Positions 10,030 through 19,468 of a DNA stretch of 64,000 nucleotides are shown piece by piece. Made by a program: the position numbers and the translations under genes. This stretch comes from Mycobacterium sp. (GTDB lineage Bacteria; Actinomycetota; Actinomycetes; Mycobacteriales; Mycobacteriaceae), in contig NZ_SCRH01000033.1 in NCBI RefSeq assembly GCF_004298145.1, positions 1-64,000 on the forward strand, written 5' to 3'. The stretch's first letter is position 1; the number at the start of each line of letters is the position of its first letter. A model generated the notes under the pieces. The model had not been told where the DNA came from. It saw only the letters and a program-made list of their open reading frames with translations, and did not search any database.

Positions 10030-10353
10030 GTGGTCACTTACCAAAGCGGTGACGTCTGGCTGGCGTTAGCGGACGGGACGCGGCGCGCCATCGTGGAACG
10101 CCTCGCCCACGGCCCGTCGGCGGTCGGCGAGTTGGCCCGCGATCTCCCGGTCAGCAGACCCGCGGTGTCCCAACACCTCAAGGTGCTCAAGTGCGCCGGG
10201 CTGGTGCGCGACCGCGCCGCGGGAACCCGCCGCGTCTATCAGCTCGATCCCACCGGTCTCGAGGCGCTACGCGCCGATCTCGACCGGTTCTGGACGCAAG
10301 CGCTCGCCGGCTATGCGCAGACCATCGACGAGATCAACGAAGGATCGACATGA
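10030..10353 (+). CDS. ArsR-family transcriptional regulator
   Basis: This is a 107-residue winged helix-turn-helix protein. It opens with DVWLALADGTRRAIVERL, typical of the ArsR subgroup coupled to SRPBCC genes. The recognition helix region is SRPAVSQHLKVLKCAGLV (about 45-62), followed by the wing GTRRVYQLDP. No Cys cluster for metal binding is seen (a single Cys at about 57), so it is probably not a metal sensor. The stop overlaps the ATG of the next gene (ATGA). It lies in an unusual place, 46 bp after embC in the emb operon, and probably controls its own cassette through the dyad just upstream. Confidence 0.88.
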   Translation: MVTYQSGDVWLALADGTRRAIVERLAHGPSAVGELARDLPVSRPAVSQHLKVLKCAGLVRDRAAGTRRVYQLDPTGLEALRADLDRFWTQALAGYAQTIDEINEGST

Positions 10354-10838
10354 CGCCGCAGCGGAGTCCCAACGTCACCCACCACGTCGTCGTCAACGCC
10401 CCCATCGAGCGCGCGTTCGCCGTCTTCACCGGACGGTTCGGCGCGTTCAAGCCGCGCGAGCACAATCTGCTGGCGGTCCCCATCGCCGAGACCGTGTTCG
10501 AGCCCCGCGTGGGCGGCCACATCTACGACCGTGGCGTCGACGGCAGCATTTGCCGATGGGCGCGCATCCTGGTCTACGAGCCGCCGCATCGCGTCATGTT
10601 CAGCTGGGACATCGGTCCGACATGGCAGCTGGAGACCGACCCGTCCAAGGCCAGCGAAGTCGACGTCCGCTTCACCGCGCAGGACGGCCAGCGCACCCGC
10701 GTAGACCTGGAACACCGCCATCTCGACCGCCACGGGCCGGGGTGGCAATCCGTCGCCGACGGGGTCGACGGCGACGCGGGCTGGCCGCTTTACCTGGGCC
10801 GTTACCTGGACCTGGTGAGCGGCGGTGGCCCCGAATGA
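10350..10838 (+). CDS. SRPBCC (AHSA1-like) protein
   Basis: The 162-residue protein of the Activator of Hsp90 ATPase homologue 1-like/START fold has the typical pattern VNAPIERAFAVFT near residue 15 and WARILVYEPPHRVMFSW in the middle. It closes with an HLDRHGPGW segment and a helix around LGRYLDLV. Members bind small hydrophobic ligands, and the substrate cannot be told here. It overlaps its ArsR partner by 4 nt and the next gene by 4 nt, forming a tight three-gene unit. ArsR-SRPBCC pairs are common in actinobacteria; placement inside the emb cluster is not. Confidence 0.82.
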   Translation: MTPQRSPNVTHHVVVNAPIERAFAVFTGRFGAFKPREHNLLAVPIAETVFEPRVGGHIYDRGVDGSICRWARILVYEPPHRVMFSWDIGPTWQLETDPSKASEVDVRFTAQDGQRTRVDLEHRHLDRHGPGWQSVADGVDGDAGWPLYLGRYLDLVSGGGPE

Positions 10839-11458
10839 CCGCCGACCTGATGCCCATGGCCCGCGCGGAACGGGCGGATCTGGCCGACTTCCTGGCCACC
10901 CTGACACCGCAGGACTGGGAGGCACCCAGCCTTTGCACCCGGTGGAGCGTGAAAGACGTTGTCGCGCATGTGATCAGCTACGAAGAGCTCGGCGCCCTAG
11001 GGCTGCTGAGGCGCTTTGCGAAGGGCTGGGTGGTGCGGGCCAACCAGGTGGGCGTCGATGAATTCGCGAAGCTGACCCCGCAAGAGCTGGTGGCGTTCCT
11101 GCGCGGTCATCTCCAACCACGCGGACTGACAGCGGGTTTCGGGGGAATGATCGCGCTCGTCGACGGCACGATCCACCATCAGGACATCCGCCGCGCGCTC
11201 GACCGACCGCGCGAGGTCCCGCCCGAACGACTCGGGCGGGTCCTCTCCCTGGTGCCGGGCAACCCCAGGCTCGGCGCGGGACGACGGATCAGGGGTCTGC
11301 GCCTGCGCGCCACCGACCTCGATTGGACGCACGGCGACGGGCCCGAGGTGACCGGCCCCGGCGAGGCGCTGCTCATGGCGATGACCGGGCGCCCGGCCGC
11401 ACTCGCCGACCTCGCCGGTCCGGGGCATGCCACGCTGGCGGCCCGGCTCGGCGGATAG
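10835..11458 (+). CDS. TIGR03083/MDMPI-N (DinB-like) family protein
   Basis: This is a 207-residue actinobacterial protein of the maleylpyruvate-isomerase N-terminal (DinB-like four-helix) type. Its opening [35 protein letters not shown] contains the invariant Leu-Cys-x-x-W-x-v-x-D-V-v-A-H pattern; H near residue 47 is one metal ligand. A second histidine pair is in [13 protein letters not shown] (about 110-122), which completes a possible metal site. Many members use mycothiol or a similar thiol, but this one's reaction is unknown. It starts inside the stop of the SRPBCC gene (ATGA) and ends 74 bp before embA. Confidence 0.78.
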   Translation: MTADLMPMARAERADLADFLATLTPQDWEAPSLCTRWSVKDVVAHVISYEELGALGLLRRFAKGWVVRANQVGVDEFAKLTPQELVAFLRGHLQPRGLTAGFGGMIALVDGTIHHQDIRRALDRPREVPPERLGRVLSLVPGNPRLGAGRRIRGLRLRATDLDWTHGDGPEVTGPGEALLMAMTGRPAALADLAGPGHATLAARLGG

Positions 11459-11518
11459 CAGCGCGTCCCCGGGACCGCAGCGCGGCCCCGCGTCCTCATC
11501 GGACAAAGCCGCGTCGCT

Positions 11519-11524
11519 TACGAT
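11519..11524 (+). promoter_or_regulatory. Candidate embA promoter -10 element
   Basis: TACGAT (TANNNT) ends 8 nt before the embA GTG at 11533, so the transcript would start at or next to the start codon. There is no ribosome site between them. In M. tuberculosis, point changes about 8-16 nt upstream of embA are linked to ethambutol resistance, which is where this hexamer falls (-14 to -9). Confidence 0.5.
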
Positions 11525-11532
11525 CGAGCCTC

Positions 11533-14500
11533 GTGCCCCACGACCGTAATGAGCGATCGCAGCGGATCCCCCGGTCGGTGGCCGCCATCGCGGGAATCGT
11601 GGGTCTGCTGCTGTGCCTGCTCGTCCCGTTGCTTCCGGCGAAGCAGACCACGGCGACGGTCCTGTGGCCACAGGGCACTGTGGACGGGCACGTCAGCCAG
11701 ATCACCGCGCCCCTGGTGTCGGGGGCGCCCCGGGCGCTGGACATCTCCATTCCCTGCCCGGACATCGCCACCCTGCCCGCCAACGGCGGTCTGGTGGTCT
11801 CGACATTGCCGCCCGGCGGGATGGACGCCGGGAAAAACGGGCTGTTCGTGCGTGCCAACAAAGACGTGGTCGTCGTGGCGTTCCGCGACACGGTCGCGGC
11901 GGTGGCGCAGCGCTCGGCCGTCGCCGCCGGATCCTGCAGCGTGCTGCACGCCTGGGCCGACACCGGGGCGGCCGGCGCCGAGTTCGTCGGCATGCCCGGC
12001 GCCTCCGGCGTCCTGCCGGCCGAGAAGAAGCCTCAGGTCGGCGGGATCTTCACCGATTTGAAGGTGCCCGCGGGCCCGGGGCTGTCGGCCCGCGTCGACA
12101 TCGACACCCGATTCATCACCGCGCCCACCGCCGTCAAGGAAATCGTGATGGTCCTGGGTGTCCTGGCCGTGCTGACGGCCATCGTTGCGCTCGCGGTGCT
12201 GGACCGCCGCAGCCGGGGCGGTAGCACGCGGCTCAACTGGCGCTCCCCGATCGCCTGGCTCTCCAGATACCGCCCCGGCACGCACCTGGCCAACTGGCGG
12301 CGCGTCAGCATCGCGACGTGGATCGCCGACGCCGGGGTGATCGCCACCCTGTCGCTGTGGCACATCATTGGCGCCACCTCCTCGGATGACGGCTACAACC
12401 TGACCATCGCCCGCGTCGCCCCCGACGCCGGCTACGTCGCCAACTACTACCGCTATTTCGGCACCACCGACGCCCCCTTCGACTGGTATCTGGCGGTGCT
12501 GTCCAAGCTGGCCTCGGTGAGCACGGCCGGCGTCTGGATGCGGCTGCCCGCCGCGCTGGCCGGAATCGGGTGCTGGCTGATCATCAGCCATTGGGTGCTG
12601 CGCCGGCTGGGACCGGGCAGGGGCGGCCTGGCAGCCAACCGGGTCGCGGTCTTCACCGCGGGCGCGGTGTTCGTCGCGGCATGGCTGCCGTTCAACAACG
12701 GGCTGCGGCCCGAACCGCTGATCGCCCTCGGGGTCCTGGTCACCTGGCTGCTGGTGGAACGCGCGATTGCCTTGGGACGGTTGGCCCCGGCGGCGCTGGC
12801 CATCATCGCGGCGCTGCTGACCGCGACCCTGGCTCCGCAGGGCCTGATCGCGGTCGCCGCGCTGCTGACCGGGGCGCGGGCCGTCGCCCAGACGATCCGG
12901 CGCCGCCGGGTGAGCGACGGACTGCTGGCCCCGCTGGCGGTGCTGGCGGCGTCGCTGTCGCTGATCCTGGTGGTGGTGTTCCGCAGCCAGACACTGGCCA
13001 CGGTGCTCGAGTCCGCCCGCATCAAATACAAGGTGGGGCCGACGGTCGCCTGGTATCAGGACTGGCTGCGCTACTACTTCCTGACGGTGGAATCCAACGC
13101 CGACGGGTCCATGACGCGGCGGTTCGCGGTACTGGTGCTGCTGCTGTGCTTGTTCGGGATGCTGGTCATCCTGCTGCGCCGCGGGCGCGTGCCCGGGGTG
13201 GCCAGCGGCCCGGCCTGGCGGTTGATCGGCACCACCGCCATCGGCCTGTTGCTCCTGACGTTCACGCCGACGAAGTGGGCGATCCAGTTCGGCGCCTTCG
13301 CGGGACTGGCCGGGGCGCTGGGTGCGGTGACCGCGTTCGCATGCTCCCGGATCGGCCTGCACAACCGCCGCAATCTGACGCTGTACGTGACGGCCCTGCT
13401 GTTCGTGCTGGCGTGGGCCACCTCCGGCATCAACGGCTGGTTCTACGTCGGCAACTACGGGGTGCCCTGGTACGACATCCAACCGGTCGTCGCCAGCCAC
13501 CCGGTGACCTCGATGTTCTTGACGTTGTCGATCGTCACCGGACTGCTGGCCGCGTGGCAGCACTTCCGGATGGACTACGCCGGCCACACCGAGGTCAAGG
13601 ACAACCGGCGCAACCGCGTCCTGGCGTCGACCCCACTGCTGGTGGTCGCGACCATCATGGTCGTCGGCGAGGTCGCCTCGCTGACCAAGGGCGCGGTGTT
13701 CCGCTACCCGCTCTACACCACCGGCAAGGCCAATCTCGCCGCGATCAGTTCGGGGTTGTCTCCCAGCAGCTGCGCGATGGCCGACGACGTGCTGGCCGAA
13801 CCCGACCCCAATGCCGGCCTGTTGCCACCGGCGCCGAACCAGACGTTCGGCCCCGACGGCCCGCTCGGCGGCGTCAATCCGGTTGGCTTCAAACCCGGAG
13901 GCGTGGGCGAGGAGCTGCAATCCGACCCGGTGGTGACCAAGCCCGGCCTGGTCAATTCCGACGCCTCCCCGAACAAACCCAACGTCGCCTACAGCGACTC
14001 GGCGGGCACCGCCGGCGGCAAGGGCCCGGTCGGTGTCAACGGCTCGCACGCGGCGCTGCCGTTCGGCTTGGACCCGGCCCGCACCCCGGTGATGGGCAGC
14101 TACGGCGAAAACGCGTTGGCCGCCACGGCCACCTCGGCCTGGTATCAGCTGCCGCCCCGCACCCCGGACCGGCCTCTGGTGGTCGTCTCCGCCGCCGGTG
14201 CGATCTGGTCCTACAAAGAGGACGGCACCTTCACCTACGGCCAATCGCTGAAACTGCAATGGGGCGTCACCCGCCCGGACGGCACCACCCAGCCGCTGGC
14301 GGAGGTGCAGCCGATCGATATCGGCCCGCAGCCGGCATGGCGCAATCTGCGCTTCCCGCTGACCTGGGCGCCGCCGGAGGCGAACGTGGCGCGCATCGTC
14401 GCCTACGACCCGAACCTGAGTTCCGACCAGTGGTTCGCGTTCACGCCGCCGCGGGTCCCGGTGACCGAAACCCTGCAGCAGCTCATCGGGTCGCAGACGC

Positions 14501-14859
14501 CCGCGCTGATGGACATCGCGACCGCCGCCAACTTCCCGTGCCAGCGGCCGTTCTCCGAACACCTCGGCGTTGCCGAACTTCCGGGGTACCGCATCCTTCC
14601 CGACCGCAAGCAGACGGCGGCGTCGTCGAACCTGTGGCAGTCCAGCGAGGCCGGCGGGCCACTCCTGTTCCTGCAGGCGCTGCTGCGCACCTCGACGATC
14701 TCGACGTATCTGCGCGGCGACTGGTATCGCGACTGGGGATCCGTGGAGCAGTACTTCCGGTTGGTGCCGGCTGATCAAGCGCCGGACGCCGCGATCGAAC
14801 AGGGTGTGATGACAGTGCACGGCTGGAGCCGGCAGGGACCGATTCGGGCGCTGCCATGA
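11533..14859 (+). CDS. embA: Arabinosyltransferase A
   Basis: EmbA pairs with EmbB to build the branched arabinan of arabinogalactan from decaprenyl-phospho-arabinose, outside the plasma membrane. The protein has 1108 residues (1094 in M. tuberculosis). It has an N-terminal helix (about 17-34), a jelly-roll domain, a GT-C membrane core with the acidic pair D285-D286 in TSSDDGYNL, the loop [10 protein letters not shown], and a C-terminal sugar-binding region from about 740. The GTG at 11533 gives the family N-terminus ([22 protein letters not shown]); upstream codons belong to another frame of the preceding gene. The stop overlaps the embB ATG (ATGA), so the pair is translationally coupled. 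Confidence 0.95.
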   Translation: MPHDRNERSQRIPRSVAAIAGIVGLLLCLLVPLLPAKQTTATVLWPQGTVDGHVSQITAPLVSGAPRALDISIPCPDIATLPANGGLVVSTLPPGGMDAGKNGLFVRANKDVVVVAFRDTVAAVAQRSAVAAGSCSVLHAWADTGAAGAEFVGMPGASGVLPAEKKPQVGGIFTDLKVPAGPGLSARVDIDTRFITAPTAVKEIVMVLGVLAVLTAIVALAVLDRRSRGGSTRLNWRSPIAWLSRYRPGTHLANWRRVSIATWIADAGVIATLSLWHIIGATSSDDGYNLTIARVAPDAGYVANYYRYFGTTDAPFDWYLAVLSKLASVSTAGVWMRLPAALAGIGCWLIISHWVLRRLGPGRGGLAANRVAVFTAGAVFVAAWLPFNNGLRPEPLIALGVLVTWLLVERAIALGRLAPAALAIIAALLTATLAPQGLIAVAALLTGARAVAQTIRRRRVSDGLLAPLAVLAASLSLILVVVFRSQTLATVLESARIKYKVGPTVAWYQDWLRYYFLTVESNADGSMTRRFAVLVLLLCLFGMLVILLRRGRVPGVASGPAWRLIGTTAIGLLLLTFTPTKWAIQFGAFAGLAGALGAVTAFACSRIGLHNRRNLTLYVTALLFVLAWATSGINGWFYVGNYGVPWYDIQPVVASHPVTSMFLTLSIVTGLLAAWQHFRMDYAGHTEVKDNRRNRVLASTPLLVVATIMVVGEVASLTKGAVFRYPLYTTGKANLAAISSGLSPSSCAMADDVLAEPDPNAGLLPPAPNQTFGPDGPLGGVNPVGFKPGGVGEELQSDPVVTKPGLVNSDASPNKPNVAYSDSAGTAGGKGPVGVNGSHAALPFGLDPARTPVMGSYGENALAATATSAWYQLPPRTPDRPLVVVSAAGAIWSYKEDGTFTYGQSLKLQWGVTRPDGTTQPLAEVQPIDIGPQPAWRNLRFPLTWAPPEANVARIVAYDPNLSSDQWFAFTPPRVPVTETLQQLIGSQTPALMDIATAANFPCQRPFSEHLGVAELPGYRILPDRKQTAASSNLWQSSEAGGPLLFLQALLRTSTISTYLRGDWYRDWGSVEQYFRLVPADQAPDAAIEQGVMTVHGWSRQGPIRALP

Positions 14860-17800
14860 GCGCGCCGGCCGCGCGCAACGACGTGCGAGTGACGCGCTGG
14901 GTGGCGACGGTCGCCGGTCTGATCGGTTTCGTGCTGTCGATCGCCACCCCACTGCTGCCCGTCGTGCAGACCACCGCGACGCTGAGTTGGCCGCAGGGCG
15001 GTCAGCTGAACAGCGTTACGGCACCGCTGATTTCGCTGACCCCGGTCGACATGATCGCCTCCGTGCCCTGCTCGCTGGTGCGTGATCTGCCGCCCGACGG
15101 CGGGGTGATCCTGTCCACCGGGCCCAAGAAGGGCAAGGACGCCGCGCTCAACGCGTTGTTCGTCGTCGTCAACGGCAAGCGCGTCGACGTCACCGACCGC
15201 AACGTGGTGATCGCCAGCGCCTCGCGCGAGCAGGTGGACGGGGGCGCGGGTGCCCCCGGATGTTCCAGCATCGCGATAACCTCCACGCGCGCCGGCACCT
15301 TCGCCACCTTTGTCGGGCTGAATGATTCGGCGGGCAAACCGATCGGCGGCGGATTCCCCGACCCGAACCTGCGGCCACAGATCGTCGGTGTGTTCACCGA
15401 CCTGACCGGACCCGCCCCGGCGGGTTTGACGCTGTCGGCGACCATCGACACCCGGTTCTCCACCACCCCAACCACTTTGAAACTGGTCGCGATGGTGGCG
15501 GCGATCCTGGCCACCATCGTTGCGCTGTTCGCCTTGTGGCGACTCGACCAGCTGGACGGACGGCGGATGCGCCGGCTCATTCCGGCGAATTGGCGCACGT
15601 TCACCCTCGCCGATGTCGCGGTGATCGGCGGTTTCGTGCTCTGGCATGTGATCGGGGCGAACTCGTCCGACGACGGCTACATCCTGGGCATGGCCCGGGT
15701 CGCCGATCGCGCCGGCTATATGTCGAACTACTTCCGCTGGTTCGGCAGCCCCGAGGACCCCTTCGGCTGGTACTACAACCTGCTGGCGCTGATGACCCAC
15801 GTCAGCGACGCCAGCCTGTGGATGCGGCTGCCGGACCTGTTCGCCGGAATTGTGTGCTGGCTGTTGCTCTCCCGTGAGGTGCTGCCCCGGTTGGGGCCCG
15901 CGGTGGCCGCCAGCAAGCCGGCGAACTGGGCCGCGGGCATGGTGTTGCTGACGGCGTGGATGCCGTTCGACAACGGTCTGCGGCCCGAGCCGATCATCGC
16001 GCTCGGTTCGCTGGTCACCTACGTGCTGATCGAACGCTCCATGCGTTACAGCCGGCTGACGCCCGCGGCGCTGGCGGTCATCACCGCCGCGTTCACGCTC
16101 GGCGTCCAGCCCACCGGGTTGATCGCGGTGGCCGCGCTGGTCGCCGGTGGTCGTCCCATCCTGCGCATCCTGGTTCGCCGCCATCGGCTGGTGGGCACGT
16201 GGCCGCTGGTGGCACCCATGCTGGCCGCCGGGACCGTCATCCTGACCGTGGTGTTCGCCGACCAGACACTGTCAACGGTGTTGGAAGCCACCAGGATTCG
16301 GACCGCGATCGGGCCCAGTCAGGCCTGGTACACCGAGAACCTGCGCTACTACTACCTGATCCTGCCCACCGTCGACGGTTCACTGTCGCGCCGCTTCGGC
16401 TTCTTCATCACCGCGCTGTGTCTGTTCACGGCCATGTTCATCATGTTGCGGCGCAAGCGGGTTCCCGGGGTGGCCCGCGGGCCGGCGTGGCGGCTGATGG
16501 GCGTCATCTTCGGCACCATGTTCTTCCTGATGTTCACGCCCACCAAATGGGTGCACCACTTCGGCCTGTTCGCCGCGGTGGGGGCGGCGATGGCCGCGCT
16601 GACCACCGTGCTGGTGTCACCGGCGATACTGCGCTGGTCGCGCAACCGGATGGCGTTTTTGGCGGCGGTGTTGTTCCTGATGGCGCTGTGCTTCGCCACC
16701 ACCAACGGCTGGTGGTACGTCTCCAGCTACGGCGTCCCGTTCAACAGCACGATGCCGAAAATCGGTGGAATCTCAGTCAGCACAATATTTTTCGGGTTGT
16801 TTGTGCTCGCCGTCCTGTACGCGATCTGGTTACACTTCGTGTCCCGCGACCACGGGGAGGGCCGGGTGGCCCTGGCGCTGACGGCGGCACCGGTGCCCAT
16901 CGCGGCGGGATTCATGGCGCTGGTGTTCATCGCGTCGATGGTGGCCGGCATCGTGCGCCAGTACCCCACCTACTCCAACGCCTGGGACAACCTGCGCGAG
17001 TTCAGCGGGGGCTGCGGGCTGGCCGACGATGTGCTCGTCGAACCGGACAGCAACGTCGGCTACATGGCGCCGCTGCCCGGCGACTACGGACCGTTGGGGC
17101 CGCTGGGCGGCGAGCGCCCGGTGGGATTCACCCCGAGCGGCGTGCCCGAACACACCGTCGCCGAGGCCATTCGGATCACCCCGAACCAGCCCGGAACCGA
17201 CTACGACTGGGACGCCCCCACCAAGCTGAGCGCACCGGGCATCAACGGCTCGACGGTGCCGCTGCCCTACGGCCTGGATCCCGATCGGGTTCCGCTCGCC
17301 GGCAGCTACACCACCGCGGCGCAACAGCAGAGCAGGCTGGCCTCGGCGTGGTACCAGCTGCCCAAACCCGATGCCGGCCATCCCCTGGTCGTGGTGACCG
17401 CCGCCGGCAAGATCGCCGGCAACAGCGTGCTGCATCACCACACCGACGGGCAGACCGTGGTGCTCGAGTACGGCCGGCCCGGGCCCGCCGGCGACATCGT
17501 GCCGGCCGGACGGCTGGTGCCCTACGACCTGAACGGCGAGCAGCCGAAGGCCTGGCGCAACCTGCGTTTCGCGCGCTCCGACATGCCCGCGGACGCGGTC
17601 GCCGTGCGGGTGGTGGCCGAGGACCTGTCCCTGACGCCGGAGGACTGGATCGCGGTGACCCCGCCGCGGGTGCCCCAGATGCGCTCGCTGCAGGAGTTCG
17701 TCGGCTCGACGCAGCCGGTGCTGATGGACTGGGCGGTCGGGTTGGCCTTCCCCTGCCAGCAGCCGATGCTGCACGTCAACGGGGTTTCCGAGATCCCCAG

Positions 17801-18065
17801 ATTTCGCATCACCCCGGACTACACGGCCAAGAAGATGGACACCGACACCTGGGAAGACGGCACCAACGGGGGCCTGCTGGGTATCACCGATCTGCTGCTG
17901 CGTGCCCACGTGATGTCGACCTACCTGTCCCGCGACTGGGGCCGCGACTGGGGGTCGCTGCGCAAATTCGACACCATCGCCGACGCGCATCCCGCGCAAC
18001 TCGAGCTGGGCTCCGCGACCCGCACGGGTTGGTGGTCCCCGGGCCAGATCCGCATCAAGGCATAG
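14856..18065 (+). CDS. embB: Arabinosyltransferase B (ethambutol target)
   Basis: EmbB is the GT-C partner of EmbA in arabinogalactan arabinan synthesis and the main ethambutol target. It has 1069 residues (1098 in M. tuberculosis, which has a longer N-terminus and an insertion in the first cytoplasmic loop). The acidic pair is D272-D273 in [12 protein letters not shown]279 matches Met306 of M. tuberculosis, the commonest resistance site, and is unchanged. By collinear counting, the residue matching Gly406 is Pro379, and Asn399 is replaced by Asp372 (in [11 protein letters not shown]). The gene ends 91 bp before the convergent monooxygenase gene and closes the + strand arabinan block. Confidence 0.96.
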   Translation: MSAPAARNDVRVTRWVATVAGLIGFVLSIATPLLPVVQTTATLSWPQGGQLNSVTAPLISLTPVDMIASVPCSLVRDLPPDGGVILSTGPKKGKDAALNALFVVVNGKRVDVTDRNVVIASASREQVDGGAGAPGCSSIAITSTRAGTFATFVGLNDSAGKPIGGGFPDPNLRPQIVGVFTDLTGPAPAGLTLSATIDTRFSTTPTTLKLVAMVAAILATIVALFALWRLDQLDGRRMRRLIPANWRTFTLADVAVIGGFVLWHVIGANSSDDGYILGMARVADRAGYMSNYFRWFGSPEDPFGWYYNLLALMTHVSDASLWMRLPDLFAGIVCWLLLSREVLPRLGPAVAASKPANWAAGMVLLTAWMPFDNGLRPEPIIALGSLVTYVLIERSMRYSRLTPAALAVITAAFTLGVQPTGLIAVAALVAGGRPILRILVRRHRLVGTWPLVAPMLAAGTVILTVVFADQTLSTVLEATRIRTAIGPSQAWYTENLRYYYLILPTVDGSLSRRFGFFITALCLFTAMFIMLRRKRVPGVARGPAWRLMGVIFGTMFFLMFTPTKWVHHFGLFAAVGAAMAALTTVLVSPAILRWSRNRMAFLAAVLFLMALCFATTNGWWYVSSYGVPFNSTMPKIGGISVSTIFFGLFVLAVLYAIWLHFVSRDHGEGRVALALTAAPVPIAAGFMALVFIASMVAGIVRQYPTYSNAWDNLREFSGGCGLADDVLVEPDSNVGYMAPLPGDYGPLGPLGGERPVGFTPSGVPEHTVAEAIRITPNQPGTDYDWDAPTKLSAPGINGSTVPLPYGLDPDRVPLAGSYTTAAQQQSRLASAWYQLPKPDAGHPLVVVTAAGKIAGNSVLHHHTDGQTVVLEYGRPGPAGDIVPAGRLVPYDLNGEQPKAWRNLRFARSDMPADAVAVRVVAEDLSLTPEDWIAVTPPRVPQMRSLQEFVGSTQPVLMDWAVGLAFPCQQPMLHVNGVSEIPRFRITPDYTAKKMDTDTWEDGTNGGLLGITDLLLRAHVMSTYLSRDWGRDWGSLRKFDTIADAHPAQLELGSATRTGWWSPGQIRIKA

Positions 18066-18156
18066 TCGCGACGAAAGCCATTGCATTTCATTGCCGTTGG
18101 TGGTGCGGTGGTGGCATTGGCAGATACATCCCGCGACCCGGACTACCACTGCGGTA

Positions 18157-19278
18157 CTAGCGAAGGCCGTTCGCGATCTCGTTGGCAATGCGGCGAGCGC
18201 GCTTGCAGCTGTAGCCGAGTTGTGATGGGCGAGGCAGGAATCCCAGGAATCGCAGGCCCTCGGCGACGGATTCCCCGCGCGGGCACCGCGGGACCCCACG
18301 CTCGTCGAGGACCTCGAGGTGGCCGACCAGCGATTCCAGCCCACGCCGATAACCGGTGGCGCAAACCACGACATCGGGATGCAACCGCCTGCCGCCGAGC
18401 AGCGATACGGCGCCCGCATCAAACGACTGCGGCGGCTTCACGACCTCGATGTCACCGTCCTTGACGGCGTCAATCACCGCGATGTCGACCAGTGCCGGCG
18501 CGACACCTAGCCGCGCCGCTCGCGAGAACGGTCCGTCGTGGGGAATCGGCAGACCGAACTCTGTCAGGTCTCCGATCGCCCGCAGCCGAGCGAGCCGGGC
18601 GAGCCCGTCCGCAACCCGCTGCGGCAAGTGGTACAGCGGCGTCGCGATCACATCACCGGGAAGACCGCCGGGACCGCTGCACAGCATGATATTGGGCGGC
18701 GTGCGCACTGCCATCCATACACTGGCCGCACCGCCCGTGGCCACGTCGTACGCGATCTCCATGCCGGAGGATCCGGACCCCACAACCAGCACTCGTTTGC
18801 CGGCGCAGCGAGTGGGGTTCCGGTATGCGGACGAGTGCAAGAGTTCACCGGTAAACCCCTGCATGCCGGGCCATTCCGGCATATGCGGCGTGTGGTCGTA
18901 TCCGGTGGCGACGATCACTTGGCGGGCCCTGACGTCACCGGCCGACGTATGCAGACACCAGCCGCCGGGCCCACGGTCGATACGTTCGACCACGGTCTTG
19001 AACTGGATGTCCAGTCCGTAGGCAGACCGTTCGATGTGCTCCACTACCTGATCGCGCGACGGGAATGTCGTTGTGCCCCTGGGATATCGACATTTTGGTA
19101 GGTGGGAGAACTGCTTTCCGGTGTTGAGCCGCAAGTGGTCATAGCGGTTACGCCACGCCGATGCCACTTTCTCGGTGCTCTCAAGGACGACCGCCTTCAC
19201 TCCGCGGTTGCGCAGGCTCGACGCGGCGGCAACACCGGCTGCACCCGCACCGACAACCACCACCGGGCATTCCGACAC
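18157..19278 (-). CDS. Class B flavin-dependent monooxygenase
   Basis: The 373-residue protein carries the three marks of FMO-type enzymes. These are an FAD GxGxxG at 10-15, the FxGxxxHSxxY fingerprint at 142-152 (FTGELLHSSAY), and an NADPH GxGxxG at 167-172; a late CATGYR motif follows near 308-313. Such enzymes use NADPH and O2 to oxygenate N, S or carbonyl groups on small molecules. It is shorter than many FMOs and close to the plant YUCCA/bacterial short type. It is transcribed away from the LuxR gene across a 190-bp gap and converges on embB. Its neighbours (LuxR, P450) suggest a shared oxidative pathway, but the substrate is unknown. Confidence 0.85.
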   Translation of the reverse strand: MSECPVVVVGAGAAGVAAASSLRNRGVKAVVLESTEKVASAWRNRYDHLRLNTGKQFSHLPKCRYPRGTTTFPSRDQVVEHIERSAYGLDIQFKTVVERIDRGPGGWCLHTSAGDVRARQVIVATGYDHTPHMPEWPGMQGFTGELLHSSAYRNPTRCAGKRVLVVGSGSSGMEIAYDVATGGAASVWMAVRTPPNIMLCSGPGGLPGDVIATPLYHLPQRVADGLARLARLRAIGDLTEFGLPIPHDGPFSRAARLGVAPALVDIAVIDAVKDGDIEVVKPPQSFDAGAVSLLGGRRLHPDVVVCATGYRRGLESLVGHLEVLDERGVPRCPRGESVAEGLRFLGFLPRPSQLGYSCKRARRIANEIANGLR

Positions 19279-19390
19279 GGCAGTCCTCCTGCCTTGACGC
19301 GCCCCTGGATGAGGCCTCGAACCAAACCTCGCTGTGCGCGCACCGTGATCCCGACTGTAGTTCTGCGCAATGGTCCACCAATCCAGGTTC

Positions 19391-19462
19391 CGCGAAATCG
19401 CGAGCTTTGCTACCTTCGATCACTTGTTCATCTAGCAAAGCCGCAGTGGACGCTCGTACGCT
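19391..19462. promoter_or_regulatory. Divergent control region with dyads, monooxygenase/LuxR
   Basis: The 190-bp gap between the divergent genes holds CGCGA-AA-TCGCG (19391-19402). It also holds a longer-spaced perfect inverted pair, CTTTGCTA (19405-19412) and TAGCAAAG (19433-19440). A -10-like TACGCT at 19457-19462 ends 6 nt before the GTG of the LuxR gene, suggesting a leaderless transcript. The dyads could be operators for either gene. They are unlike the GAGTAACC dyads found downstream. Confidence 0.35.
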
Positions 19463-19468
19463 TTATCG

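Noticed and set aside
11518..14952. Long - strand open frame (1144 codons) opposite embA
   Set aside because: Antisense shadow of embA with low-complexity R/G/H/Q composition and no domain.
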